From NCBI RefSeq assembly GCF_904848625.1, contig NZ_CAJHCP010000009.1:327525-391524 (forward strand): a stretch of DNA of 64,000 bases. Direction: 5' to 3'. Source of the DNA: Paraburkholderia metrosideri (GTDB taxonomy: Bacteria; Pseudomonadota; Gammaproteobacteria; Burkholderiales; Burkholderiaceae). Under the pieces are notes generated by a model, which was not told where the DNA came from, made no database searches, and saw only the letters and a program-made list of their open reading frames with translations. The translations under genes and the position numbers were made by a program. Positions 8,714 through 20,468 of the stretch are shown here, piece after piece (the first letter of the stretch is position 1; each line of letters starts with the position of its first letter).

Positions 8714-9612
8714 GCGCCCTTTCGATCGGCTTTTGCGGGCTGGGCCTGATGGGGTTGCCGATGGCGCGTCGTCTCGTCGGCGCGGGGCACAGCATCGGCG
8801 TGTGGAATCGTTCGCATGAGAAGGCGCTGACACTGGCGGCAGAGTCGGTTAAAGACGCCACTGCTGCACCACGGTGTTACGCCTGCCGTTCGCCTGCCGA
8901 GGTCGCCGAGGCTGCCGACATCGTGATGCTATGCCTGGCCAATGCCGAGGCGGTCGAAGCCGTCGTGTTCGGCACGCAGGGACTCGTCACCCGCGCACGC
9001 GACGGCGCGATCCTGGTCGATCATTCGACGCTATCGCCAGCGCAGACGATTGCATTGGCCCAACGCTGGCACGCGCAGACAGGTGGACACTGGATCGACG
9101 CCCCCGTCTCTGGCGGCACAGCGGGCGCGGCGGCGGGCATGCTGGCCGTGATGGCGGGCGGTGCCGCCGACGCGTTCGACACGGTGACACCGGTCATCGC
9201 CGCTTACGCCGCACGGGTGACCCGGATGGGCGACAGCGGCGCAGGACAGGCCACCAAGCTGGCCAACCAGACCATCGTGATGACGACCATCGCGGCGCTC
9301 GCCGAAGCAACACGATTGGCGCAACACGCAGGAATCGACGTCGCGCGGATACCTGCCGCGTTGCAGGGCGGATGGGCCGACTCGGTGCTGCTTCAAACGT
9401 TGATGCCGAGAATGATCGAGCCGCCCGTTCGCGCAACCGGGACCATCCGCACGATGCTCAAGGACCTCGACGCTGTCGAAGCGCTCGCCAGCGATACGCA
9501 CGTGAGTCTGCCGCTTGCGTCGCTGGTGCGCCGGTGGCTTGCGCGGGCGGTGGAGCAGGGACTTGGCAACGAGGACATCTCGCAGATCGTGCGCGTGCCG
9601 GTCGAAGGGTAG
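8710..9612 (+). CDS. 3-hydroxyisobutyrate dehydrogenase family oxidoreductase
   Basis: 300 residues starting at GTG 8710, which overlaps the dehydratase stop (GTGA). The Rossmann motif GFCGLGLMGLPMA lies near the N terminus, substrate loop DAPVSGGTAGA is in the middle, and the catalytic lysine is in GQATKLANQ (Lys183). The family includes tartronate semialdehyde reductase and 3-hydroxyisobutyrate dehydrogenase, which act on small beta-hydroxy acids. In this operon it could handle a small hydroxy acid or semialdehyde after dehydration and cleavage, although no aldolase is present in the window. Confidence 0.9.
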   Translation: MSALSIGFCGLGLMGLPMARRLVGAGHSIGVWNRSHEKALTLAAESVKDATAAPRCYACRSPAEVAEAADIVMLCLANAEAVEAVVFGTQGLVTRARDGAILVDHSTLSPAQTIALAQRWHAQTGGHWIDAPVSGGTAGAAAGMLAVMAGGAADAFDTVTPVIAAYAARVTRMGDSGAGQATKLANQTIVMTTIAALAEATRLAQHAGIDVARIPAALQGGWADSVLLQTLMPRMIEPPVRATGTIRTMLKDLDAVEALASDTHVSLPLASLVRRWLARAVEQGLGNEDISQIVRVPVEG

Positions 9613-9718
9613 TGCATCGTACGGGATCGCCGCGCCCGGACAGTCGAACTCACACAGCCGCCGCACTGCATGGCGTGCGCGCCCGGCCGCTCATATAAGC
9701 CATGCATCAGGAGACATG

Positions 9719-11050
9719 ATGCCAACCCTTGAAACGACGACCGCCCGAGGTGCCCCTTTCGACAGATTGAGCGCGAGCCAATGGCGGCTCATCATTCTTG
9801 CCAGTCTGGGCGGCGCGCTGGAGTTCTACGACTTTGTCGTCTATGGCGTGTTTGCGCAGTTCATCGGACGCGCGTTCTTCTCGATGCTCGATCCGACCAT
9901 GGCGTTGCTGCTGTCGTTCGCCGTGTTCGCCATCGGCTATCTATCGAGGCCGATTGGCGGCGCCGTGTTGAGCTGGTTCGGTGATCGCTACGGACGGCGG
10001 CGCGTATTTATCGTGTCCGTGATCGTCGTGTCGCTCTCGACAATCGGCATGGGTCTCGTCCCCACTTACGCCAGTTGGGGCATTGCCGCTACTGTGACGA
10101 TGGTGCTGCTGCGTTTGATTCAGGGTTTCTGTCTGGGCGGCGAATTGCCGGGCTCGATTACCTATGTGGTCGAGACCGTGCCGCGCAGGGCCGGCTTTGT
10201 CTGCGGGATCGTGTTCTTTTGCGTGAATTCCGGTGTGCTGCTGGCGGCAGCCGTGAACCTCGGCGTACACGCGATCCTCGCCCCGGACGACGTGGCCGCG
10301 TACGGCTGGCGGATCGCATTTATCTTCGGCGGGTTGATCGGTCTGCTCGGCTTCTGGCTACGTCGCAAGCTCGAAGAGACGCCGGAATTCGCGCAGATGA
10401 AAAACATGTCCTCGAAGCATCCATTTGCCGAACTGATGCGTGACTATTGGCGCCCAGTACTGATCGGCGTGCTGACAACCGCCGCGACCGCTGCTTATAA
10501 CGGCCTGTTGTTCGCGCACATGCCCGCTTATCTCGACAAGGTGTTGCACTATGATCCGCGCCAGGTCGCACTCGGCCAGAATGTCGCGCTGGCGACGGCG
10601 TCAATCGGGATTCTGCTGGTTGGACGGCTCGGGGACAGTGTGGCGCGGCGTCATCTGATGCGCGCGGGCGCGGCGCTGCTGATCGTGCTGACCATGCCGT
10701 TCTATCACGCGGCTGTGGGCCATCGAATCGATCTGATCGCGCTGATGTTTGTTGGCGGACTGGGCGCCGCGCTTATCAACGGGACCTTCGCCTGCATCAT
10801 TGCCGACATGTTTCCCACTCGCGTGCGTTTCAGCGGGGTCGCGCTGGCTTTCAATCTGAGCTTTACCATTTTTAGCGGGACGGCGCCGCTCGTCGGGACC
10901 TGGCTGATCAAGCGGACTGGCGACGCTGCGGCACCAGGTTACTTCATGGTGGCGTGTGCGGTGCTGACACTCGTGGCGACCTTCGGGTTGAAGTCTTTGA
11001 GTGGACGGATTGGCGAGCCGGGCTTGGTAGCGGCTTCAGGTGGGCGCTGA
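9719..11050 (+). CDS. MFS transporter, metabolite:H+ symporter (MHS) type
   Basis: 443 residues. GALEFYDFVVYGVFAQFIG opens the first helix, RPIGGAVLSWFGDRYGRR is the A-motif loop, and LRLIQGFCLGGELPG is typical of MHS carriers (citrate, proline/betaine, ketoglutarate). Start set at the second ATG (9719), 5 nt after AGGAG; the ATG at 9716 sits too close to that site. It follows the dehydrogenase by about 100 bp and closes the operon. A second carrier in the same operon suggests two substrates or an exported intermediate. Confidence 0.9.
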   Translation: MPTLETTTARGAPFDRLSASQWRLIILASLGGALEFYDFVVYGVFAQFIGRAFFSMLDPTMALLLSFAVFAIGYLSRPIGGAVLSWFGDRYGRRRVFIVSVIVVSLSTIGMGLVPTYASWGIAATVTMVLLRLIQGFCLGGELPGSITYVVETVPRRAGFVCGIVFFCVNSGVLLAAAVNLGVHAILAPDDVAAYGWRIAFIFGGLIGLLGFWLRRKLEETPEFAQMKNMSSKHPFAELMRDYWRPVLIGVLTTAATAAYNGLLFAHMPAYLDKVLHYDPRQVALGQNVALATASIGILLVGRLGDSVARRHLMRAGAALLIVLTMPFYHAAVGHRIDLIALMFVGGLGAALINGTFACIIADMFPTRVRFSGVALAFNLSFTIFSGTAPLVGTWLIKRTGDAAAPGYFMVACAVLTLVATFGLKSLSGRIGEPGLVAASGGR

Positions 11051-11102
11051 TTAACCGGTTGCGTGGCCAGTTCAACGCTGCGCCCGCTACCTTGCAATTA
11101 CC

Positions 11103-11483
11103 TCATTTACCGCGCGAACCGCTGCGCTTCTCACCAAGAGCCTTGACGATGACTTTCGTCGGAGCGCTGGTCGCAAGCTGTGAAATGTCTTCAAGGTGAA
11201 CCCAGCGGCACCGGGAGATCTCGTTGCTTGCCCGGGCCTTGGCTCGCTTTGAGACGTCACAGTAAAAGACGTGATGGTGCTTTTGCGCTCCGCGAAACTG
11301 AAAGAGATACTTGGCCGATTTGCCGGAGAGGCGTGTCTCTTCCTTGAGTTCGCGAAGTGCGGCGTCTGACAGATGTTCACCATGCTTGAGGATTCCACCC
11401 GGCAACGCCCATTTCGACTGACTTCGAGCGACCAGCAGAATTCGCTTACCTCGACGGCAGATCACGGTGGCGCGTTTCTTCAA
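11103..11483 (-). CDS. Nudix hydrolase
   Basis: 126 residues with a full Nudix box: GGILKHGEHLSDAALRELKEET, that is G-x5-E-x7-REL-x-EE, near residues 29-51. The box binds divalent metal and hydrolyses nucleoside diphosphates linked to another group. The C-terminal lysine/arginine-rich tail (EKRSGSRGK) is short. A CHAD-domain gene is divergently placed 240 bp away. Nudix and CHAD proteins both relate to polyphosphate or diphosphoinositol-type phosphates, so a link is possible but not shown. Confidence 0.85.
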   Translation of the reverse strand: MKKRATVICRRGKRILLVARSQSKWALPGGILKHGEHLSDAALRELKEETRLSGKSAKYLFQFRGAQKHHHVFYCDVSKRAKARASNEISRCRWVHLEDISQLATSAPTKVIVKALGEKRSGSRGK

Positions 11484-11726
11484 ACCGAACTCCTATTTCT
11501 GTTCTTTGTATTTTGGGGCGCGTTTGCTGCGCCAGCGTTTCGGGCGCGTGCTGCTATCGAAATCCTAATACAGAACAGCAGAGGAGCGGACATGTTCTGC
11601 TTCCCGTGCGATGCAGACGTCACATTTTCAATACGCTTCATCAAAACGTCACAGAGGCCGCTGGGCTCTCTGAGCAGTGTGCTATGGTCTGGGCAAACCG
11701 CATTGTTCGTCTGACTTGAGGCTTAA

Positions 11727-12638
11727 ATGGATATGGACGGTGACTGGCCTTTGCCACGGCCGAACACGCTCATCAAGGTCGGCCGAAGACTGCCCGGCTC
11801 CGCACTCACAGGAACAAGTTCGATTGCCAGCACCTTCTCATCTTTGGCGACGCCGGTAATAGTCGATGCAGTCCAGAGAGCGAAAGAGCTAGCCACAAAA
11901 AGCGATGCCGAGGGTTTTCATCAGCTTAGGATCTCCTTCAGAAAGCTTCGGGCTTTATATTGGGCATATTCCCCCTACCTCGGAGAAGAGGTGACAGCGC
12001 ACGCCACCGAAGAATTCAGGCAGCTTGCTGAGGTGGCTGGCGGAACGCGCGATTGGGACATCGCAGGCGAACTGCTGGAAGTTGCCAAAGAGAAGCGTGC
12101 ATCCATCGAACTGCTTGTGACCGCTGCGCGCGAGAAGCGCGCCCAGGCAGTGGTACATAGCCAGACAGTGATCAGCGGCGTTGACGTCGAGGCGTTTCTG
12201 AACGACGTGCTGCTTCGTGCACAAACCACGCTGGAGTCGAGGTGCAACGATCTTCCCATTCGCGCGTTTGCCGAGGAGCGCGTTCGTCTGGCGCAACGTG
12301 CACTTAAAAAACGAAGCAGGCGCGCAGCACGTAGCGAGAGCGTCGCCGAGGAAGAGCTTCACGACGTGCGCAAGGCCGGCAAAAAACTGAGGTACCTGCT
12401 CGAGTTTTTTCAACCTGTTATCAAAGGCGAGTACGGTCGCAAGATCAAGGAGTTGGCGTCCGTGCAGGACAAGCTGGGGCAGTTCAACGACATTGCCGCA
12501 AGCGAGGCTTTGATCCGCAGCACGACATTCAACGAGGTTCCGCCCGAGGTCGTGCTGGAATCCCTGCAATGGTTAGAAAAACAGAAGTGCCGACGAATGC
12601 GTGCAGCATCGCGGCGGGTTCGCGCTATGGGGGGCTGA
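11727..12638 (+). CDS. CHAD domain-containing protein
   Basis: 303 residues, nearly all helical and rich in Arg, Lys and His. It carries the CHAD pattern of paired basic helices: FHQLRISFRKLRALYWAY near residue 64 and its second copy LHDVRKAGKKLRYLLEFFQ near residue 211. CHAD domains bind inorganic polyphosphate and localise to polyphosphate granules. There is no CYTH (triphosphatase) domain attached, unlike many relatives. The gene stands alone between the divergent Nudix gene and a convergent GST gene. Confidence 0.85.
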   Translation: MDMDGDWPLPRPNTLIKVGRRLPGSALTGTSSIASTFSSLATPVIVDAVQRAKELATKSDAEGFHQLRISFRKLRALYWAYSPYLGEEVTAHATEEFRQLAEVAGGTRDWDIAGELLEVAKEKRASIELLVTAAREKRAQAVVHSQTVISGVDVEAFLNDVLLRAQTTLESRCNDLPIRAFAEERVRLAQRALKKRSRRAARSESVAEEELHDVRKAGKKLRYLLEFFQPVIKGEYGRKIKELASVQDKLGQFNDIAASEALIRSTTFNEVPPEVVLESLQWLEKQKCRRMRAASRRVRAMGG

Positions 12639-12750
12639 GACTGGCGCGATCTAAGAGGCTGAGTGCCTCATGAGGGCATCCACGCTGACGCCGTCTTACC
12701 GGGCGCTTCCGGGCGCGGTGCCATTGTCCAGAAATCAACTACGCTCGCCT

Positions 12751-13449
12751 TCACCGCGCGTTGTGCATCCGCTCACGCATTGCCCGGCAATGATTCACCA
12801 GATTCTCCTGCGTGACGACGTAGCGTTTCAGCGGCGTGTCGATGTCGTAGAAATAAATGCTCGCAATGAATCCATACAGTCCCGCATCGGTGCTCGACGG
12901 CTCTGCACCGAAGATGAATGGGCCTTCACCGAGTAAGTGCGAGATCGCGCGTAGATCTGCCAGCCCGCGAGCGTACGCAGCCTCCGGTTCGTAACGGCCG
13001 ATGCCCTGATAGCGATAGCGCTCGAAGTTGTAGAGGCGTGCGTGGTCGAGTACTCCGACAGTGAGTTCGGGGTGTTGCGCGAGCAGCGCATCCCGGAAGC
13101 TGGGCCAGAAGCGGTCGTCGCGCCAACGTGAATACGACATGACCCAATAGAGGTCGTCCAGTGTGCGCCGCAACAGCAGATCAATAGTCTGTTGTTTCGC
13201 GCTGAACGCATCGTCCAACTGCAATCCGTAACGATGTTTCAGATGCGCAATAATCGCATCGCTGTCGCCGATAATATCGCCGTCGTCATCGAGATACGGC
13301 AGTTGCCCGCGCGGCGCAGCGCTCGTGTCGAGTACATGTCGATGCTCGAATGGCAGTCCGTTCATGGTCAGAAACGCGAAAACTTTTAGCCCGTAGGGAT
13401 TGTTGTCTTCAAGACCGAAAAGCTGCGGATATGAGTAGAGTGTGATCAT
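12751..13449 (-). CDS. Glutathione S-transferase family protein
   Basis: 232 residues with a thioredoxin-fold N domain (MITLYSYPQLFGLEDNNPYG, then GQLPYLDDDGDIIGDSDAII, the glutathione-contact region around residue 55) and an all-helical C domain. The start at 13449 sits behind a GAAGG ribosome site; a longer frame to 13494 adds a 15-residue polar stretch that does not look like the fold. Substrate unknown. Convergent with the CHAD gene. Confidence 0.85.
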   Translation of the reverse strand: MITLYSYPQLFGLEDNNPYGLKVFAFLTMNGLPFEHRHVLDTSAAPRGQLPYLDDDGDIIGDSDAIIAHLKHRYGLQLDDAFSAKQQTIDLLLRRTLDDLYWVMSYSRWRDDRFWPSFRDALLAQHPELTVGVLDHARLYNFERYRYQGIGRYEPEAAYARGLADLRAISHLLGEGPFIFGAEPSSTDAGLYGFIASIYFYDIDTPLKRYVVTQENLVNHCRAMRERMHNAR

Positions 13450-13921
13450 GTCGCCTTCTGGTGTCTTGGTGCTGTTGCGTTTGCGGGCCGTCAACGCCTA
13501 TCGGAAGATACGCATCACGATGCTTCATTCGGTTTGCGTTATAGAGCCCTCTGCGCCGGATACCAACCCGTGAATCTGATGGCAACCTATAGCGTGACGA
13601 TCGTGATCACGACGCCGACCGGGTGCGGCACCATCGGCATAGAAGTCGTCAGCAGGTGAGGAGGGGTCGGCCATCGGGTCAGTTCGCGAACTTTGAGCGT
13701 AGCATTCATCGAGCCGGTTGCCATAAAAACCTTGAAGGTGTCCAACGCACGCGAGCCTTCCCGAACGATGCACATCGTGCGCCAGGATCATTATTGACGG
13801 TGGCTGGACGTTGCCGGCACAGCATAGAAGCCGGGTCGTCCGAACGTTGACTCAACGCCATTTGCGCTTCGCCTGAAGCGCGGGATGGCAACGGTATGGA
13901 TCCCTTACCACGGAGCTTTCC
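13450..13921. other. Intergenic, no supported gene
   Basis: Short frames on both strands (for example minus-strand 13587-13775) have no recognisable family and no good ribosome site. It should contain the promoters of the GST gene and of the monooxygenase gene, but I see no clear motif. Confidence 0.4.
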
Positions 13922-15400
13922 ATGAACCAGATTCTCTCTAAAAAAGTGCTTATTATTGGCGCTGGCCCGGTCGGGTTGACCCTGGCAATTGAGCTCACGC
14001 GTTTCGGCGTCCCCGTTCAGATCATCGACAAGGCGCCCGAGCGCACCGACAAGTCGAAAGCGCTAGTCGTGTGGAGCCGGACGCTCGAGCTTCTCGACCG
14101 CCAGCCGGGCGGCTCCGCCCCGTTTATCGACGCGGGCTTCAAAGCAAACGCGCTGAGCTTCCTTTCCGGCGACAAATTGATCGGGCGCGTCACCATGGAC
14201 GCGGTCGCCACGCCCTATCCGTTTGCGCTGATGCTCCCGCAAGCCGATACCGAGAGAATCCTGGAGGAACGTCTGGCGTCTCTCGGCGTAACAGTGCAAA
14301 GGAGCACGGAAGCAGTCAGTCTTTCATTGCGCGACGATGGCGCAGATGTCGTGCTGCGCCTGCCTGATGGACACGAAGAGAACGCGTCGGCCGATTGGGT
14401 GATGGGTTGCGACGGCGCGCATAGTCTCGTGCGCCACACCGTTGGCGCAACGTTCGACGGCAGCACCATGGAGAGCGACTGGATTCTCGCCGACGTCCAC
14501 GTGCGCGGCTATCCCGTGCCGGACACTGAAGCCACGGTCTACTGGCACGAGGACGGGGCGTTCGTCATCTTCCCGATTTCGCCAGGGCGTTATCGCCTTC
14601 TCGCAGACATGCCGCCGTCCGGCGACGCCCATCCGCCGACACCCACGCTGGAGCAGTTGCAGACCCTGATCGACCGGCGTGGGCCACAGGGCATGACTGC
14701 CTTTGACCCGATCTGGCTAACGGGCTTCCGCATCAACGGGCGCAAGGTTACGCAATACCGGTGGGGACGCGCGTTTCTTTGCGGCGACGCTGCGCACGTT
14801 CACAGTCCGGCGGGCGGTCAAGGGATGAACACCGGCATGCAGGACGCCTTCAACCTTGCATGGAAACTGGCGCTGTTCATGCAGGGTCGCGCGGCTGAAG
14901 CGTTGATCGACAGTTTCAGTCCTGAGCGCAGCTATGTCGGCGATCAGGTTCTCAAGAACGCGGAACGCCTGACCCTCGTCGGAACTACGAGAAACCCGGT
15001 CGCGCGCACGGTGAGAGATGTGGTCGGCCATTTGATGCTCGGTCTCGCCCCAGTCCAGAACCTGCTCGCGGACACCATGACGGAGGTTACGATCGGCTAT
15101 CCCGAGAGCCCGCTCAACGCAGGGTCTGCGTCTGGACTGGATGGTCCGGAACCCGGTCAGAGAATCCTGGACGATCAGCTGTTTGGCGCCGGCAGCGAAC
15201 CACGCTTCGCTCTGCTGGCTTCCGGCACGCCCGCGCTGGATCTGATCGACCGGTATGCGGACGTACTTGAGGCGGAGCTTCGCACGCCGCCCGATCCGGA
15301 AGGCGTCTGGCTGATCCGGCCAGACGGGTATGTTGCGGCTGTCGCGAGGCTCAGCGATCTGTCCGCGATCAAGAACGCTTTGACTTTGTTGACCCCGTAG
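13922..15400 (+). CDS. FAD-dependent monooxygenase, aromatic hydroxylase type
   Basis: 492 residues of the PheA/TfdB-like flavoprotein hydroxylase family. The FAD-binding GAGPVGLTLAIEL motif lies at residues 13-25, DWVMGCDGAHSLVR (DG motif) is central, and GRAFLCGDAAHVHSPAGGQGMNTGMQD carries the GD motif. The C-terminal region is a thioredoxin-like fold, as in TfdB. Such enzymes insert one oxygen atom into phenolic rings using NAD(P)H. The gene stands alone, so the substrate is open. A TetR gene lies convergent downstream and may not be related. Confidence 0.88.
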   Translation: MNQILSKKVLIIGAGPVGLTLAIELTRFGVPVQIIDKAPERTDKSKALVVWSRTLELLDRQPGGSAPFIDAGFKANALSFLSGDKLIGRVTMDAVATPYPFALMLPQADTERILEERLASLGVTVQRSTEAVSLSLRDDGADVVLRLPDGHEENASADWVMGCDGAHSLVRHTVGATFDGSTMESDWILADVHVRGYPVPDTEATVYWHEDGAFVIFPISPGRYRLLADMPPSGDAHPPTPTLEQLQTLIDRRGPQGMTAFDPIWLTGFRINGRKVTQYRWGRAFLCGDAAHVHSPAGGQGMNTGMQDAFNLAWKLALFMQGRAAEALIDSFSPERSYVGDQVLKNAERLTLVGTTRNPVARTVRDVVGHLMLGLAPVQNLLADTMTEVTIGYPESPLNAGSASGLDGPEPGQRILDDQLFGAGSEPRFALLASGTPALDLIDRYADVLEAELRTPPDPEGVWLIRPDGYVAAVARLSDLSAIKNALTLLTP

Positions 15401-15602
15401 CCGAAAGAAGGCTCACATCATCGTCGACATCGCCTTTGGTGAGCGACGCGGCGAAAACTCAGACATGCGCGTCAGCGTCTCCACGTCACGGCGCCTATCT
15501 TTTCGTGCTTAAAGGCGCGGCAGAATGCGCCGGCGTACTGCTGTCGACTCGAGACGACAGGGCACTCAATCCTGTGTGACGGCAAACCCGGGACCTCAGC
15601 GA

Positions 15603-16207
15603 TTAACTGGCCCGGGTTCGTCTGGCCGGCTTGATAAGCCTGTCGACGGCGCCATTTGTGACGTTCTTGAAGAGCATGGCGTTGCCATAAGCCCGTGCGG
15701 CCAGCATCGCACCATAAACCAGCGATACCAGCATCTCCGCCTGCGCCTCGACCGAAGAATCCAGCTTGAACAGATTGTCTTTCACTCCCGTTTCGAGCAC
15801 GTGTTCAAGCCAGACAGTCAGGTTCTCGAAATGCGCTTTCACCTCGCGGGCCACTTCTTCGGGTAACGCGGGAAGTTCAGCGCCAAGCATGCCAGCTACG
15901 CAAAACGGCGCGCTATCGTCTGCGATACAACGCTCCCAGTAGCCGATATAGGCGCGTAACTGCGCAAGTGCATCTGCGCCACCTTCTCGTGACACTGCCA
16001 TTTCAGCGTCAAACATGTCGCGTGACTGTTTCACCACCGCGATCACCAGATCGGCTTTCGCGGGAAAGTGGTGATGAATACTCGCCTTGCGAATCTCGAT
16101 CGCATCGGCCACATCGGCATAGCTAAATCCACTGTAGCCGCGACGCATGATGAGTTGTCGGCCCGCGTCGAGAATCCTGCTCGCGGTGCCTTCTCCTGTC
16201 GCTGTCA
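15603..16207 (-). CDS. TetR/AcrR family regulator
   Basis: About 201 residues. The N-terminal HTH (ILDAGRQLIMRRGYSGFSYADVADAIEIRKASIHHHFPAKADL) is classic TetR, followed by a helical ligand domain. The ATG at 16207 (MTATGEG) has AGGG close upstream; another in-frame ATG at 16220 has none. Divergent from an exported alpha/beta hydrolase at 16381, with a 32-bp perfect palindrome between them, so it most likely represses that gene and perhaps itself. Confidence 0.9.
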
Positions 16208-16217
16208 TTTTCCCTAC

Positions 16218-16234
16218 CATCTAGTCGGTTGAAT
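16218..16234. promoter_or_regulatory. CTAG-centred second candidate TetR site
   Basis: ACCATCTAGTCGGTT overlaps the TetR start region. It is an imperfect dyad around CTAG and shares this core with the larger palindrome 58 bp away. Suggests autoregulation; evidence is similarity only. Confidence 0.35.
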
Positions 16235-16291
16235 ATTTCTGAAGTCTACGTGCAGTGGGGGCAAATATCCAGCCCGTAAAAAGTTCTTGCC

Positions 16292-16323
16292 ATGTAGCCA
16301 TCCTACTAGTAGGATGGCTACAT
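16292..16323. promoter_or_regulatory. 32-bp perfect palindrome, candidate TetR operator
   Basis: ATGTAGCCATCCTACT is followed immediately by its exact reverse complement, with the axis at CTAG. It lies 57 bp before the hydrolase start and 72 bp from the first possible TetR start, the position expected for a dimer-of-dimers TetR operator controlling both genes. Confidence 0.7.
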
Positions 16324-16380
16324 CGATGAGCAAGACGCTTCGTCGAACTCAAACCCTGACTGATCCTTTGGAGCCTGAAA

Positions 16381-17151
16381 ATGAAAGCAGCCTCGTCCGT
16401 CACGCGTATCGCCGCAGCACTCGCCCTTTCTGTCGCCGCTTTGGGTTCGCAAGCCGCGATAGCCGCACCGGTCAAAAATATCGTCCTCGTTCATGGCTAT
16501 TTCGCCGATGGTTCGGGCTGGCAGGCGGTGTCGAAAATTTTGACACGCGACGGCTACAAGGTCTCCGTGGTTCAGGAACCGGAAACTTCGTTCGGTGACG
16601 ACGTGAAGGCAACCACGCGGGTCGTCGATGCGCAGGACGGCCCGAGCATCCTCGTCGGCCATAGTTATGGTGGTGCAGTGGTGACCGAGGCGGGTAACGA
16701 CGCGAAGGTGGCGGGCCTTGTGTACGTGGCGGCATTCCAGCCCGATGCCGGCGAAAGCCCGATGGAACTGGCAAAAAAGACGCCGGGCGCGAGCACGGCG
16801 ATCAAGGCAACCGCAGACGGTTATCTGTATCTTGACCCGGCGCAGTTCCACGCTGATTTCGCGGCAGACTTGCCCGCCGCTGAAGCGAAGTTCATGGCTG
16901 CCTCGCAGGTAATGCCCGCTGCCCAGTCGTTTGGCGTGCCGATCACGACGCCGGCATGGAAGGCGAAACCGAGCTGGGCAGTTGTTGCAACCGCAGACCG
17001 CGCCATCAATCCCGATCTCGAACGTTTCATGGCAAAGCGCGCCGGGAGCACGACTGTCGAGATCAATTCGAGCCACGTGGCCTATATGTCGCATCCTGCC
17101 GAAGTCGCCAAGTTGATCGAGCAGGCGGCAGAAAAGTCCAGTGCGGAATGA
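16381..17151 (+). CDS. Exported alpha/beta fold hydrolase
   Basis: 256 residues. A signal peptide of about 29 residues (MKAASSVTRIAAALALSVAA, ending AIAA) directs it to the periplasm. Oxyanion-hole motif VLVHG at 35-39, nucleophile elbow GHSYGG with Ser95, and a late His in SSHVAYMSHP (about 232) complete the catalytic parts. It resembles the EstC/salicylate-esterase-like hydrolases often paired with TetR regulators in Burkholderia and Pseudomonas. Substrate unknown, probably an ester. Regulated by the divergent TetR protein, by inference. Confidence 0.85.
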   Translation: MKAASSVTRIAAALALSVAALGSQAAIAAPVKNIVLVHGYFADGSGWQAVSKILTRDGYKVSVVQEPETSFGDDVKATTRVVDAQDGPSILVGHSYGGAVVTEAGNDAKVAGLVYVAAFQPDAGESPMELAKKTPGASTAIKATADGYLYLDPAQFHADFAADLPAAEAKFMAASQVMPAAQSFGVPITTPAWKAKPSWAVVATADRAINPDLERFMAKRAGSTTVEINSSHVAYMSHPAEVAKLIEQAAEKSSAE

Positions 17152-17178
17152 TCGAATGTAGTACGCCGCCTGAGATCG

Positions 17179-17673
17179 TCAATGATGATCAGGCGGCGCA
17201 ATCGCATTGCGTTGGTGGGTCTTGGGGTATTGATCCAAAACCATGCCTTTGAGAAAATCTCGTGCGGCGTTCGCGCCATCCACGTCGAATCTCTCATTGG
17301 TGCTGCTGTACCGCTTGGTTTGCCCAGCTAATGCACCGAAACAGTAGCCGCGGTTCGAGTGTTGAAGCAGCAGAAGTGGTTCGGTATCACGAGCCAGTTC
17401 GGTGAGTTCACGTGCAAGGGTGTTTCACGTCCATTCCTTTATCTCCGCTTTGCAGTAGGTAAGGGCACGCCGTCTATACAGTGGCGGCATCAAGAACCGC
17501 GACCTGTCAGATCGGCAGCAGTCATTTCGACATTTCAGATTCCGATCGCACGCCGGTCTTGTCCAGAACATCGAGACTCTCCATTTTCTTGCGCTTGCAG
17601 GCGGCTCGAAACGGGGATCATCTGGATCAATATAAACCGGACCCTGAGCTACATGAGCCCATTCGCCGGCCAT
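17179..17673 (-). pseudogene. Possible decayed gene, unrecognised
   Basis: On the minus strand one frame runs from about 17673 to a stop at 17181 with a single in-frame TGA at 17427. The part after the stop reads protein-like (RELTELARDTEPLLLLQHSN, FDVDGANAARDFLKG) and has balanced composition. I do not recognise a family. It may be a gene broken by one nonsense change or chance coding. A plus-strand ORF over the same bases (17359-17859) looks like its shadow. Confidence 0.3.
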
Positions 17674-18004
17674 GAAAGCTCAGCGCCCGGTCATGAAAAC
17701 GGGATCGCTGCAATCTACGAATATCTGCGAACCAGCAACGTCTGGATAAGCACGGCAATAGAAATACATAATTCATTCGTGCCCGGCCAGACGCAACATT
17801 TCGATCCAATGTACTCATGTGCAAGCGCGGCGCGATCAAACGCAGAGTTCTCTGAATGATTAGCTGGAACAGTCGGTACTGTTATCGGCGCAATTGCAGA
17901 AAGCATACCGATTTCTCTGAGCACGAAAAAATCAGCATCGATCGTCTGTGGTGTGTCATCGGTAACAGGTATATTAGAAGACCCCACACGCGAATGGAGG
18001 AAAC

Positions 18005-20179
<2,175 letters not shown>

Positions 20180-20195
20180 TGGCGGTTTGATTCAT

Positions 20196-20239
20196 ACCCC
20201 GGCAAGTGGCTCGCGCTACTCGCCGGGGTTTATTTTTTT
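20196..20239 (+). terminator. Rho-independent terminator of katG
   Basis: Stem ACCCCGGC (20196-20203) pairs with GCCGGGGT (20222-20229), with extra pairing inside the loop, followed by TTATTTTTTT. It starts 16 bp after the katG stop. Confidence 0.85.
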
Positions 20240-20468
20240 GCGTTGTAGGCGTGCGATTTTTTCGCCCGCCGTCGTCGGTTGTCAGGCACGAGGTTGCGAC
20301 TGAAGAACAACATCCCGTTCTGGCCGAGCCGGAGCGGACACGTACGACCGTAAAAGAACGGGTTCATCCGATTGCATTATCGGCCCCCGCCAGACGTCCT
20401 CTGCCGCCACCAGTATCGCTTGCCGGACAACAACGCCCCGCAGGCCCTCGCTCGATACCGTGACAGCT

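Noticed and set aside
6923..8833. 636-codon minus-strand frame opposite the dehydratase gene
   Set aside because: Very rich in Arg and His, with no domain; a shadow of a high-GC gene.
13587..13775. 62-codon minus-strand ORF upstream of the FAD monooxygenase
   Set aside because: No family and no start context.
17359..17859. 166-codon plus-strand ORF before katG
   Set aside because: Irregular composition and no family; overlaps the more plausible minus-strand relic.
17930..17990. OxyR-like half sites upstream of katG
   Set aside because: ATCG-N7-GTAT type matches exist, but the four-box pattern cannot be fitted with confidence.
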